Of a stretch of 39,141 nucleotides of DNA, positions 16,185-24,589 are shown one piece after another. The position numbers and the translations under genes were made by a program. Source of the stretch: Gammaproteobacteria bacterium SCGC AG-212-F23 (GTDB lineage Bacteria; Pseudomonadota; Gammaproteobacteria; DSM-16500); the NCBI GenBank assembly GCA_001644445.1, contig LSTE01000082.1:1-39141 (forward strand). Direction: 5' to 3'. Under the pieces are notes generated by a model, which was not told the DNA's origin, did no database searches, and saw nothing but the letters and a program-made list of their open reading frames with translations. The first letter of the stretch is position 1; each line of letters opens with the position of its first letter.

Positions 16185-17852
16185 ATGTTAACTCAAATTT
16201 ACGTTAGTCATTTAGCTACAATAGACGAAACCAATCTCGAACTTACAAACGGCACTACGGCATTAACCGGCGAAACTGGCGCAGGTAAATCTATTTTAAT
16301 CGATGCTATACAACTCTCCTTAGGCGATAGAGCCACTGCTGATATCGTTCGCCAAGGACAAGAAAAAGCAGAAATCAGTGTGACTTTTGATATTCAGAAT
16401 TTGCCTGAAGCACGCGCTTGGCTACAAAACTATGAATTAGATAATGCAGGTTCTCACGAATGTATTTTGCGCCGCAGCATTAGCCGTGATGGCCGTTCTC
16501 GTAGTTATATCAATGGGATGCCAACGACTTTGCAACCCTTACGTGAACTTGGTGAATTGTTAATTAGCATTCATGGACAGCATGAACACCAAACTTTATT
16601 AAAACCCGATAAGCAACGCGAGCTACTGGATCACTATGCTGGACATTTTAAATTATTGAGCGAAGTACGCGATTTTGCAGACAAATATCATTGCCTAAAT
16701 AACGAAATGCTCGCATTACAAAAAAATGCTGCCGAGTTTAGCCAACGTAGCGAATTTTTATCTTTTCAATTACGTGAACTAGAGGAATTACAATTACAAC
16801 CTGATGAATTTCAAGCACTAGACTTAGAACATAAACAATTAAGTCATGCGGACGAATTACTACAGAATGTAACAATCGCGCTAGACACTTTAGCTGAAAA
16901 CGAAGAATTCAATGCGCTGAAAGCGATTCATCAAGCACTACAAGTATTAGCAAAAGTTCAACATGTAGATCCTAAAATCATTGGTTGGATGGATTCCATG
17001 CAAAATGCGATTATCCATATGAGTGACGCGGAAAGTGAATTACGTCGCTATCTTGACCATATCAATTCAGATCCTGAACGATTGCAGTTTTTAGAAAATA
17101 GAATCAGTAAAATGTTTGATCTTGCACGCAAACACAAAGTGTCGCCGCAAGAATTATATGATTTTCAAACGAATTTATTTAATGAATTTTCTTCTTTACA
17201 AAACAGTGATGAACGCTTGCATGAATTACAAAAACAATTACAACTTATTGAAAAAAACTATATGGACGCGGCACAAAAACTTTCTGCAAGCCGCAAAAAA
17301 TACGCAAAAAAACTTGAAACAGAAATCACCATGACTATACGCGACTTAGCCTTACCCAAAGCCGAATTTCATATCCAATTTGAACCGCAGACTTCCGCTT
17401 TCTCCACCGATGGTTTAGATAAAATTATTTTTCAAATTAAAACCAATGTAGGGCAACTATTGCAACCCTTAGCAAAAGTCGCATCAGGCGGTGAGCTATC
17501 GCGTATTGGTTTAGCGATTCATGTCGCAACAGCAGGACAACATACCACACCTACTTTAATTTTTGACGAAGTGGATACAGGAATTAGTGGTAGCACGGCA
17601 GAAATTGTTGGGAAACTATTAAAAAAATTAGGTAGTAATCATCAAGTGCTTTGTATTACCCATTTACCACAAGTGGCCGCACAAGCACATCATCATTTGT
17701 TAGTTGAAAAATTTCATGATAAAAATGCAACGCATACACGAATTCAGCGCCTCAATGAGAAAGAAAAAATTCAAGAGCTAGCACGGATGTTAGGTGGTGT
17801 GAAAATTACAGCAACAACGCTGGCGCATGCGAGAGAGATGATGGAGGGATAA
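16185..17852 (+). CDS. recN: DNA repair protein RecN
   Basis: A 555-aa RecN, an SMC-like ATPase acting in double-strand break repair. The N-terminal ATPase half has Walker A GETGAGKS (29-36) and ILRRSISRDGRSRSYING. The centre is a long coiled coil (about 155-370, rich in Glu, Leu and Gln) interrupted by a short hinge. The C-terminal half carries the ABC signature VASGGELSRIGLAI, the Walker B LIFDEVDTGISG, and the ITHLPQVAAQAHHH switch. It is directly downstream of nadK and likely cotranscribed with it. Length is normal (E. coli 553 aa). Confidence 0.97.
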   Translation: MLTQIYVSHLATIDETNLELTNGTTALTGETGAGKSILIDAIQLSLGDRATADIVRQGQEKAEISVTFDIQNLPEARAWLQNYELDNAGSHECILRRSISRDGRSRSYINGMPTTLQPLRELGELLISIHGQHEHQTLLKPDKQRELLDHYAGHFKLLSEVRDFADKYHCLNNEMLALQKNAAEFSQRSEFLSFQLRELEELQLQPDEFQALDLEHKQLSHADELLQNVTIALDTLAENEEFNALKAIHQALQVLAKVQHVDPKIIGWMDSMQNAIIHMSDAESELRRYLDHINSDPERLQFLENRISKMFDLARKHKVSPQELYDFQTNLFNEFSSLQNSDERLHELQKQLQLIEKNYMDAAQKLSASRKKYAKKLETEITMTIRDLALPKAEFHIQFEPQTSAFSTDGLDKIIFQIKTNVGQLLQPLAKVASGGELSRIGLAIHVATAGQHTTPTLIFDEVDTGISGSTAEIVGKLLKKLGSNHQVLCITHLPQVAAQAHHHLLVEKFHDKNATHTRIQRLNEKEKIQELARMLGGVKITATTLAHAREMMEG

Positions 17853-17896
17853 GTTTTTTTAACCCCCCTTTAATCCCCCTTTTTCAAAGGGCCTCA

Positions 17897-17974
17897 TGTC
17901 ATCCCGAGCGTAGCGAGGGATCTCCTACTTAAGCAGGAGATCCCTCGGTGTGAAAAACACACCTCGGGATGACA
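17897..17974. repeat. CGAGCGTAGCGAGGGAT hairpin repeat, copy 3 (full length)
   Basis: TGTCATCCCGAG (17897) pairs with CTCGGGATGACA (ending 17974). Inside are GGATCTCCTACTTAAGCAGGAGATCC-type and GGTGTGAAAAACACACC hairpins. It lies between convergent recN and the orphan gene and may double as a bidirectional terminator. Confidence 0.8.
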
Positions 17975-17995
17975 CGAATACGTCATTATGTACTC

Positions 17996-18721
17996 TTATT
18001 TTTTCGTAGGCGATAGAAGAACAGGCTGCGCAACTTGCAATGCAGCTTTACCCTTTTGCAAAAAAGTATCTACTAATGCATCTGTAGATAAATCATTTTT
18101 ATTTAATGTTGTGGTCAATTTTCCTTTTTTACCTAATTGTATATAAATGGAAAGAGCTTCTGCTAATTTCAACAATTTTTCATTCACTTTTGAATTTACT
18201 TTATTATCGCCTAAACCCCAATATTGTGATTGTGTTGGCGTGTTTAATAATTCTTTTATTGAATCAATCAAAATTGGGCATTGTAATTTCATACCGTCTG
18301 AAAAAATACGTCCAAAATTATCTGCCGTCAATTCTATTTGGTTATACTGATTTGGCTTGACTCTGTCCTTTTCTATAAAATCATCTTTTTCTACAAGTCT
18401 ACCTGGATTTTTTAGACCTGCTAATTTTGCAACTGTTGATGCAGCCTGTTGCGTCTGAAATGACAACACTAAGCAACTCACATTATTGATGACTTTAATT
18501 GTAATACCGTGAAAACTGGGAATACTTTTGAAATCTTCTACAACAATTGGTTTATTAGCAGCAGCTCTGGGTGATGGTTGTATAAAAGCATGCACAGTTC
18601 TACCACGTTTCCTATCTTCTACTTTAGTTTCAGATGATGGCATTATTTTATTAGGCTTTTCTGATTTTTTATCAAATGAATTTACAGTCGAACCACATAA
18701 ATTTTTAAAAAACTCAAACAT
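17996..18721 (-). CDS. Orphan protein of unknown function
   Basis: A 241-aa protein that I do not recognise. The start is placed at the ATG at 18721 because GAGGT lies about nine bases upstream; the GTG at 18730 would sit on top of that ribosome binding site. There is no signal peptide or membrane segment. The first 55 residues are polar and basic (KKSEKPNK, EDRKRGR), probably disordered. The middle (about 60-95) looks like a compact beta-rich domain (FHGITIKVINNVSCLVLSF), and the C-terminal half is mostly helical (NSKVNEKLLKLAEALSIYIQL). It lies immediately downstream of the receiver-domain gene on the same strand (66-bp gap) and may be cotranscribed with it. A role in signalling or host interaction would be a guess. 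Confidence 0.65.
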   Translation of the reverse strand: MFEFFKNLCGSTVNSFDKKSEKPNKIMPSSETKVEDRKRGRTVHAFIQPSPRAAANKPIVVEDFKSIPSFHGITIKVINNVSCLVLSFQTQQAASTVAKLAGLKNPGRLVEKDDFIEKDRVKPNQYNQIELTADNFGRIFSDGMKLQCPILIDSIKELLNTPTQSQYWGLGDNKVNSKVNEKLLKLAEALSIYIQLGKKGKLTTTLNKNDLSTDALVDTFLQKGKAALQVAQPVLLSPTKK

Positions 18722-18786
18722 ATAAACCACACCTCAAATTTAATACTAATGATATATTATAGATCTAAAAATCTACGCTTACAAGC

Positions 18787-19740
18787 TTAATGTGAACTAG
18801 GCGTCTTATTAACTGTTGCCTGTGTTGAAGTTGAATCTGACGTAGCTGTCTCTGATGATGGCGATGAATTTGCTGCGGGAAATAACGCAGACAATTGTTG
18901 TTTTGGCGAATTTTTTTTATTGCTAGGTGATATTTGTGGTGCATCACCTGCTCCTGCTGAAGGAGAAGATTGTGTTGAAGTCGCTGCTGTTGGTGATGAT
19001 GTGGGGCTTGTGTTAGCAAACATGTCGGGATGAAAAGTAATACTGGATAATGTTGGTAGAGTAGTCATGCTTGTCACTAGCGTACTAGTAGACACAGTAG
19101 AAGCAACATTAACATTAGATAATATAGGAGGAGAGGTTTTTTCATTTACTGGCAATAATGTTCTCGAGAGTTGTCTAGGTGTTTGTGATGGAGTTGATTT
19201 TGGTGTTGTTTGTGGTGTAGGTAAAGGTGTTAAAATCACATAAGTACCGGGTAGCATCTTCTGTAATTGTTCCAGTTGTTTTATCATTGCCTGAGGAAAT
19301 TGACCGGGTCTATGTTGGTAACTATGCGCTACAATTTTACCCTTATGATCTTCGTTAAAAAGCTCTTTTAAAAGTGTTTGTGCAGAAATAGTTTTTGATA
19401 ATTCTTTGACTAATTGATTTGCATTAACTTTAAAAGCATTTGCTGCAGTACTGGTACCAAAAATCTTTGTTTGATTTTCTTTAGAAATTCCAGATTTAAC
19501 TTCGCACTCTCTTATTTTAGTAATCGCTTCATCTCCACTCATCACTGGCATATTTTCATCCATCAATATGACATCATAAGGATTACCTGCTTTCACCGCT
19601 GCTTCAAATTTTTCGACAGCCGATTTTCCATCCTCTACAATATCAAAATCCAGATCTTGATGTAGTGTGTGGAGCTTAATAAAAGCCGTCATATAATTCA
19701 GCTGGTGCTGTACAGTATCTTCGGCAATCAAAACTCTCAT
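18787..19740 (-). CDS. Receiver-domain protein with long Ser/Thr/Pro-rich tail
   Basis: A 317-aa protein. Residues 1 to about 125 form a response-regulator receiver domain: RVLIAEDT with the acidic pair E7/D8, the phospho-acceptor D61 in DVILMDENMPVMSG, and the switch threonine in IFGTSTAA (about 96-98). The conserved beta-5 Lys-Pro is not obvious, so the last part of the fold is divergent. After about residue 175 the chain is low-complexity Ser/Thr/Pro with many TP and SP steps and no DNA-binding or enzymatic output domain. The start at 19740 is fixed by GAGGAATTTAAT and by the receiver N-terminus; a longer open frame to 19836 is not supported. No histidine kinase is nearby. It could be a stand-alone phospho-relay protein or an exported protein. 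Confidence 0.8.
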   Translation of the reverse strand: MRVLIAEDTVQHQLNYMTAFIKLHTLHQDLDFDIVEDGKSAVEKFEAAVKAGNPYDVILMDENMPVMSGDEAITKIRECEVKSGISKENQTKIFGTSTAANAFKVNANQLVKELSKTISAQTLLKELFNEDHKGKIVAHSYQHRPGQFPQAMIKQLEQLQKMLPGTYVILTPLPTPQTTPKSTPSQTPRQLSRTLLPVNEKTSPPILSNVNVASTVSTSTLVTSMTTLPTLSSITFHPDMFANTSPTSSPTAATSTQSSPSAGAGDAPQISPSNKKNSPKQQLSALFPAANSSPSSETATSDSTSTQATVNKTPSSH

Positions 19741-19880
19741 ATTAAATTCCTCGTTTGCGTTATAAATATAGCTATGGCTTAAGTATAGTCGCATTTTTGG
19801 ACTTTGCTTGAGATCCGCAAAAATATTAAAAAACATCTATAATCAATGCGTTATAATATAAAAAGCATACTCTGTTTTGC

Positions 19881-19910
19881 TTGACTAAATCACTAAAGTT
19901 TACTTATGAT
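19881..19910 (+). promoter_or_regulatory. Probable promoter of the outer-membrane protein gene
   Basis: TTGACT (19881-19886), an 18-bp spacer and TATGAT (19905-19910), followed by a leader of about 35 bases to the start codon with AAGGA as ribosome binding site. Confidence 0.6.
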
Positions 19911-19950
19911 GGTTATTTTTAACACTTAAATTTATAAGGAATAATGGCAT

Positions 19951-20727
19951 ATGAAAAGGAAATTCAGATTATTGACACTAGGATTATTAAGTCTTTCTGT
20001 TCCATTTTTAATATTTGCAACAAATGCATCAGCTCAATCGTTTAGCTTACATAAACATTCTTCTTATAATAATGGTTATGACGATGGTTACGACGACGGT
20101 TATGATGAAGCTATGGATGATTGTCCATGTCCACCTTATTATTATGGCTTAGGAGGATTTTATTTAGGAGCAGGTTTAGGCTACGAAGGTTTTCAAATTC
20201 ATCGTAATCCATCCATACTTGATAACCCATATGGCACGTTTAACACGCATGCAAACGGTTGGAATGGTAGGCTTATGGGTGGATATGGCGCTACATTTTA
20301 TAATAACTATTATTTAGGCGGCGAAGCATTCATTGGTACAACAGGCGCTAGCGGGAAAGACTCTGTCAATGCACTAGGCGGAATGATGCCTTACAAAGGA
20401 AAATTTTCTGCTGGAACAAGTTATGGCGTATCTGTTCTGCCCGGCTATAAATTAAATTCAGGATCGTTAGTGTATGCGCGTCTCGGTTTCATTCAAACTG
20501 ATTTCAAAGTAAATGATTGGTCAAATACACTAGGCTCTAATATGACTAATTGGACTAGTGGTTTTGATACCGGTATTGGTTTTGAAATACCTATTTACAA
20601 TAAAATCAGCGCAAAATTAGAATACGAGTATATTAATTATAACTCATTCAATCATAATGGCACTGTCAGTTCCAGTAACTCGCCGGTGGATAACCGTGGG
20701 TCGTTGAGTATTGCTTACCATTTTTAA
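19951..20727 (+). CDS. Outer-membrane beta-barrel protein
   Basis: A 258-aa exported protein. The signal peptide (about 1-28) ends FATNASA before QSF. A short periplasmic segment with a triple GYDDGYDDGYDEAMDD repeat and a CPCPPYYY patch follows. From about residue 70 the chain alternates aromatic and Gly/Asn residues in strand-turn units (GGFYLGAGLGYEGFQ, NYYLGGEAFIGTTG, GSLVYARLGFIQTDF, ISAKLEYEYINYNSF) and ends SIAYHF, with the terminal Phe typical of Bam-assembled barrels. It resembles the small OmpA-like/Opa-type eight-stranded porins common in Legionella and Coxiella relatives. Substrate or adhesin role cannot be read from the sequence. It has its own promoter and stands alone. Confidence 0.85.
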   Translation: MKRKFRLLTLGLLSLSVPFLIFATNASAQSFSLHKHSSYNNGYDDGYDDGYDEAMDDCPCPPYYYGLGGFYLGAGLGYEGFQIHRNPSILDNPYGTFNTHANGWNGRLMGGYGATFYNNYYLGGEAFIGTTGASGKDSVNALGGMMPYKGKFSAGTSYGVSVLPGYKLNSGSLVYARLGFIQTDFKVNDWSNTLGSNMTNWTSGFDTGIGFEIPIYNKISAKLEYEYINYNSFNHNGTVSSSNSPVDNRGSLSIAYHF

Positions 20728-20741
20728 AAATTAACAGGATA

Positions 20742-20980
20742 TGCTAAGCAGGAGATCCCCGCTAAAAACATGCGGGGATGACGGGATGTGCCTCGTGGGG
20801 ACGTAGATAAAAACAATGTTTTTATCCGCGTTTCACGAAATACATGGAGGTCATGCTTTAGCTCCCACCAGGTCAGCATCACCATCAATCATGTGATTTT
20901 ACAGCAAGAACCTCCTCTCGCCCCCGCGAGGCAGTTCCCGTCATCCCCGCATGCTTTTAGCGGGGATCTCCTGCTTAGCA
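20742..20980. repeat. MITE-like composite element, copy 2, 43-bp terminal inverted repeats
   Basis: The left end TGCTAAGCAGGAGATCCCCG (from 20742) and its reverse complement CGGGGATCTCCTGCTTAGCA (to 20980) belong to about 43-bp arms with a single mismatch. The internal start (GATAAAAACAATGTTTTTAT) matches copy 1 at 1035-1260, while the rest of the centre differs. The right end is 7 bp from the dus stop codon. Confidence 0.85.
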
Positions 20981-20987
20981 AGGTACT

Positions 20988-21960
20988 TTATATAAAACAC
21001 CGCAAACAAATTTCTTTCAAATCACAAAAACTCTCACACTGGTTCACCATTTCACAAAATTGCAACTTATTTTCAAGATTCCTAGCATAATATTTTGCAA
21101 ATTTTCTTGCTTGAATAATTGCAAATTTTTCACTACCCAATAATTCAATTAATTTTTCCACGTGTTCGATGAAAATCAATCCTATTTCAGTGATAGATGG
21201 CAACTGAAATATTTGTTGTTGCATATCGGCAACTAGTTTTTTGATTAACCAAGGTTGGCCTACACTAGCACGAGAAATCATGACACCTTTACACCCTGTT
21301 GCTAACATTTTTTTTAAAGAATCATAACAAGAAATATCGCCATTACCAATCACAGGAATATTAAGTTGCTCAACAAAAAATGCAATCTCTTGATAATTAC
21401 AAGGTGTTTCGTAATGTTCCGTCCAATGTCTGCCATGCACAACAAGAAAATCAGCACCCGCATCACTAACAACACTAGCCACTTCCGCGTTAAACTTTTC
21501 ATGGCTATGACTTTCTACGCGGATTTTAATGGATACCGGTACGCTCGTATTCTGTTTCATTGCACAAATTAATTGATATAACCTTGGCGTGTCTGTTAAC
21601 AAACTAGAGCCTGCGCCTTTGCTACGAATTTTTTTGACTGGACAACCGCAATTCAAATCAATTAAATCAGCACCTAAATCTGTGACAATTCTAACAGCTT
21701 CAGCGACTTCAGCGGCATTGGTTCCCGCCAACTGAAAACAAACAGGACCCTCCTCTGGACTTTTTTTGTGTAAAACGCGCAAATGCTTTCTTAGGTTGAT
21801 GAATCAACGTTTTACAAGAAATCATTTCCGTACAAGTAAACGCAGGTTGACTATACCGCCATGTTAATAAACGAAAAGGCACACAACTAACCCCCGCCAG
21901 AGGGCCTTGAATAATATTGATGGGAAATGTTTTTTCGCCTAGCTTTAATGAATGAATCAA
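20988..21960 (-). pseudogene. dus: tRNA-dihydrouridine synthase, split by a poly-A frameshift
   Basis: The two overlapping frames 21960-21709 and 21782-20988 together make one about 323-aa Dus enzyme, an FMN-dependent reductase forming dihydrouridine in the tRNA D-loop. The first frame gives the N-terminus (IIQGPLAGVSCVPFRLL). The second gives QLAGTN, the catalytic Cys in LNCGCPVKKI, SIKIRVES, VVHGRHWTEHY and PVIGNGDI, then the helical C-terminal domain. The CP-KK context is closest to DusB. The frames meet at seven A (T-run 21761-21767). Removing one A joins TQK to SPEEGPVCF and restores the whole protein. Everything else is intact, so either the shift is very recent, a sequencing error, or tolerated by slippage. 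The start is TTG at 21960, preceded by AGGTG and overlapping the abiEii stop codon. Confidence 0.85.
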
Positions 21961-22823
21961 GTAACAACACCTGAGAGAATATTCTCTAACCTATTCAACT
22001 TATCCATAAAAAAAGCAACACCCCATAAATTTAATGAGCGTTTATCCTGAATATTTAGAAATGGCGCCACATCATTCACCGCCTTACGCCAATCAATGCT
22101 TTTAATTTTTTGTCGCATAACATCAACAAACCAAACAGGCGTAACTATTATTTTTTTATTTGCCCAAGGCCCTTGCTGTTGCAAAGCGTTTTCAAGAAAA
22201 ACAAAATTGGGAACAATTTTTTTAGCCACATACCATGAAAAATCATACCAATCACGACCTTTAATGTACTGACGACACAATAAAGCATGACATTTTCCAG
22301 CAAAGCTGCTACCAAGATCTTGTGCAATAACTGAATAATCTAATGGAAATTCCAAAAACTTAACATCTGTATTAGAACCCAAAGGTGGATTTGTATCAAT
22401 TTCGAATTTTATCGTAAGCTTTCTTCCTGGATGATGGATAAATGATAAATCAATAATTTTACCGATTGAATCATCTTTTAAAAACATTTTTTTAACGGTA
22501 TTATCCACACGGCTTTTATCAATCACTTCTGGATGAACACCGTATTGCTTACATGTCGCAATAATAGCATTCATATAGGATTCCCATTTAAAATGGGGAT
22601 CAGGTAATTTTAGCAAAAAATCAAGATCTTCCGAAAATCTGGGTAGCCCATATAAAATTCTCAAAGCTGATCCACCATGAAAAATAGCCTTATCAAAAAA
22701 ATCAGCGTTTGCTAATCCGTAAAGAGCAATTTCTTGTAAAATTTCTTTAAGAGCATGCTCCTCATCTTCAATGGTATTTGTTGCATAGGCTCTTAGCCTT
22801 TCATCAATAATATCATTAATCAT
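21957..22823 (-). CDS. abiEii: AbiEii-type nucleotidyltransferase toxin
   Basis: A 288-aa member of the AbiEii/type IV toxin family (DUF1814 nucleotidyltransferase). The nucleotidyltransferase signature is clear: FHGGSALR (48-55) followed by RFSEDLDF (62-69), providing the GS motif and the metal-binding acidic pair. Later AGKCHALLCRQYIKGRDWYDFSWYV matches the conserved helical region with Lys and Asp residues. Family members modify tRNA or other targets by adding nucleotides and cause growth arrest or abortive phage infection. It overlaps the antitoxin gene by 8 bp, and its stop codon overlaps the dus start. Length is typical. No missing key residue is seen. Confidence 0.88.
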   Translation of the reverse strand: MINDIIDERLRAYATNTIEDEEHALKEILQEIALYGLANADFFDKAIFHGGSALRILYGLPRFSEDLDFLLKLPDPHFKWESYMNAIIATCKQYGVHPEVIDKSRVDNTVKKMFLKDDSIGKIIDLSFIHHPGRKLTIKFEIDTNPPLGSNTDVKFLEFPLDYSVIAQDLGSSFAGKCHALLCRQYIKGRDWYDFSWYVAKKIVPNFVFLENALQQQGPWANKKIIVTPVWFVDVMRQKIKSIDWRKAVNDVAPFLNIQDKRSLNLWGVAFFMDKLNRLENILSGVVT

Positions 22824-23475
22824 TATTTTCTAGTTCCTGCTTAAGTTTATCTAAAAAATTTAACACGCGCCTCGAGCGATAAATTTTTTTAATTTCATCA
22901 ATTCTACTGATATCAATTTTTAATAATTGTTCCCTATCAATACGCAAACTATTAATTAAATAATCTATACTCTGCCAATCAACTTTTTTTATATAAACAT
23001 AATCGGAAAGTGCACGAAGAGGACTTGCTAGGAAAAATGGTTCTCCCGCAATCTCCTCAACTCGGATAATACCTAACAAAAATTCATATTCATTAGCAGG
23101 AAGTTGATAGTAATCAAATTCTCCTAAAGACGTAACAAATTTTTTACTGCGACCGAGTGCAAGTATGCTGGTAACAGTTGCAACATATTCTGGAATCCAA
23201 CCATGATATGATAAAGCGCTTTCAAGGGAAATATAGCTATGTGGTACAATACGACTGGCAATAAAAAATTTACTGATTTTTTTATGACGATATTTATCCG
23301 CAAGCAAATAAAGACCGCGCCTAAGTTTGATGACTTCTTCTTTTTTTAAAGCTTTGTTGACAAGTCCATAAAGCACAGCCGGTGTGTTATTTAATAACAA
23401 CCCACTAAGATCAATATCTGTTAGAACATGGTCAGTGAGATTGCTTTCGATAATTCTATCTTTGAGTTTAGTCAT
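22816..23475 (-). CDS. abiEi: AbiEi-type antitoxin/transcriptional repressor
   Basis: A 219-aa partner of the AbiEii protein. An N-terminal winged-helix region (about 10-60, with VNKALKKEEVIKLRRGLYLLADKY) is followed by the family hallmark SYISLESALSYHGWIPE and a C-terminal domain containing GEPFFLASPLRALSDYVYI. In the family this protein represses its own operon by binding inverted repeats and neutralises the toxin without forming a stable complex (type IV). The start at 23475 lies 10 bp after a TTAGCA/TGCTAA inverted repeat, consistent with autoregulation. Codon and base composition are as AT-rich as the neighbouring genes. Confidence 0.88.
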   Translation of the reverse strand: MTKLKDRIIESNLTDHVLTDIDLSGLLLNNTPAVLYGLVNKALKKEEVIKLRRGLYLLADKYRHKKISKFFIASRIVPHSYISLESALSYHGWIPEYVATVTSILALGRSKKFVTSLGEFDYYQLPANEYEFLLGIIRVEEIAGEPFFLASPLRALSDYVYIKKVDWQSIDYLINSLRIDREQLLKIDISRIDEIKKIYRSRRVLNFLDKLKQELENND

Positions 23476-23485
23476 AACTGATATT

Positions 23486-23504
23486 TTAGCAGGAAACTTG
23501 CTAA
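23486..23504. promoter_or_regulatory. Candidate operator of the abiE pair
   Basis: TTAGCA and TGCTAA flank a 7-bp centre (GGAAACT), ending 10 bp upstream of the abiEi start. A further TCCTGCTAAAA lies in inverse orientation near 23623. AbiEi antitoxins bind inverted repeats in this position; assignment is by position and symmetry only. Confidence 0.4.
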
Positions 23505-23662
23505 AAAAGGAAGTATCCTACTAAAATATTTTTGGCCATCTTCCAAAAAAATCATAACTTGTTGATTATTATCAAAAAACAACTAACTCTAGTTTCTATT
23601 CGCGGCTTAATAAATGCATCTATCCTGCTAAAAACTAGAGATATAGAGTAGATAGGGTCAAT

Positions 23663-24589
23663 CTATCTGTTTTCTTGCAATAATTTCTTAATGGTAGGTA
23701 GCGCTTTTAATGCTGCTCTCTCGCCTGCCGCGATAATATCTTTACGTTCCGTTTCCTGGAATAAACTAATTCTACCCATCTCTGGACGAATAATAACGTT
23801 AGCATCACGTGCAGAACTTCGTTCTACTTTCATCGACATGATTTCAACACCCCGGATAAAAACACTGGGCGAAAAAGTGGGAAGCGTACGTGATAAAGGA
23901 TTGTCTAATTCCACCGCAATAATCAGTTTAGGATGAAACAATTTTGCAACATCGACAGCAACAGGATCAATAAAACCACCATCAATATAAGTATTTCCAT
24001 ATAAATTGACTGGTCGAAAAAACGGTGGAATCGCACTAGACGCATTCACCGCTGGCGCAATTAAACCTGATCTAAAAAAATGCGGCATACCTGATTCCAA
24101 ATTAGTAGCAACAGCGATAAAAGGAATTTTTAATTGTTCAAACGTTTTTGCTTGCATATGATCAATTAGGAAATTTTGTAACCCCACTCCACTGACTACG
24201 CCCGAAGCAATATTGAGATAGGAAAAATCAATGACTTCTTCACGTTTTGCCGTCAATAACAATTGCTCTATTTTATCAGCAGAGGGTTGATCCGCATAAA
24301 GTGCACCTACAATACTGCCAGCACTCGTACCTACAATCATATCAACGGGAACATGATTGCGCTCTAATACTTTCAAAACACCTAGATGTGAAAAACCTTT
24401 TGCACCACCACTCCCTAAGACTAAAACAACGCGCGGATGCACTTTCTTTAAATAATTTGCGGAAGGTTCTATTGTTGATGGCAGCAGTTTAGGAGGTATT
24501 GTGGCACAGCTCACGAGTAATATGGCAGATATTACTATTAACAATGATTTCGCTAATGATTTATTAAACATAATTTTTTGATTATTCAT
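23663..24589 (-). CDS. Patatin-like phospholipase, lipoprotein (RssA-like)
   Basis: A 308-aa patatin-family hydrolase with a lipoprotein signal: a hydrophobic segment then the lipobox LVSC with Cys at about residue 28. The oxyanion loop GSGGAKG (59-65), the nucleophile elbow GTSAGS (87-92, Ser 89) and the catalytic Asp in YIDGGFIDP are all present, so it should be an active Ser-Asp lipid acyl hydrolase. It lacks the long C-terminal region of secreted patatins and resembles the RssA/NTE-like subgroup. The exact start is uncertain: a GTG at 24598, ATG at 24589 and ATG at 24571 are all in frame without a strong ribosome binding site. It stands alone between abiE and a tRNA gene. It may act in membrane lipid turnover or, in a host-associated organism, on host lipids. 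Confidence 0.88.
   Translation of the reverse strand: MNNQKIMFNKSLAKSLLIVISAILLVSCATIPPKLLPSTIEPSANYLKKVHPRVVLVLGSGGAKGFSHLGVLKVLERNHVPVDMIVGTSAGSIVGALYADQPSADKIEQLLLTAKREEVIDFSYLNIASGVVSGVGLQNFLIDHMQAKTFEQLKIPFIAVATNLESGMPHFFRSGLIAPAVNASSAIPPFFRPVNLYGNTYIDGGFIDPVAVDVAKLFHPKLIIAVELDNPLSRTLPTFSPSVFIRGVEIMSMKVERSSARDANVIIRPEMGRISLFQETERKDIIAAGERAALKALPTIKKLLQENR

Noticed and set aside
18765-19019. Gln/His-rich minus-strand frame
   Set aside because: It is the shifted-frame shadow of the Ser/Thr/Pro-rich tail of the receiver-domain protein.
20788-21090. Plus-strand open frame over the second composite element and dus end
   Set aside because: It overlaps the inverted-repeat element and the antisense of dus; no family resemblance.
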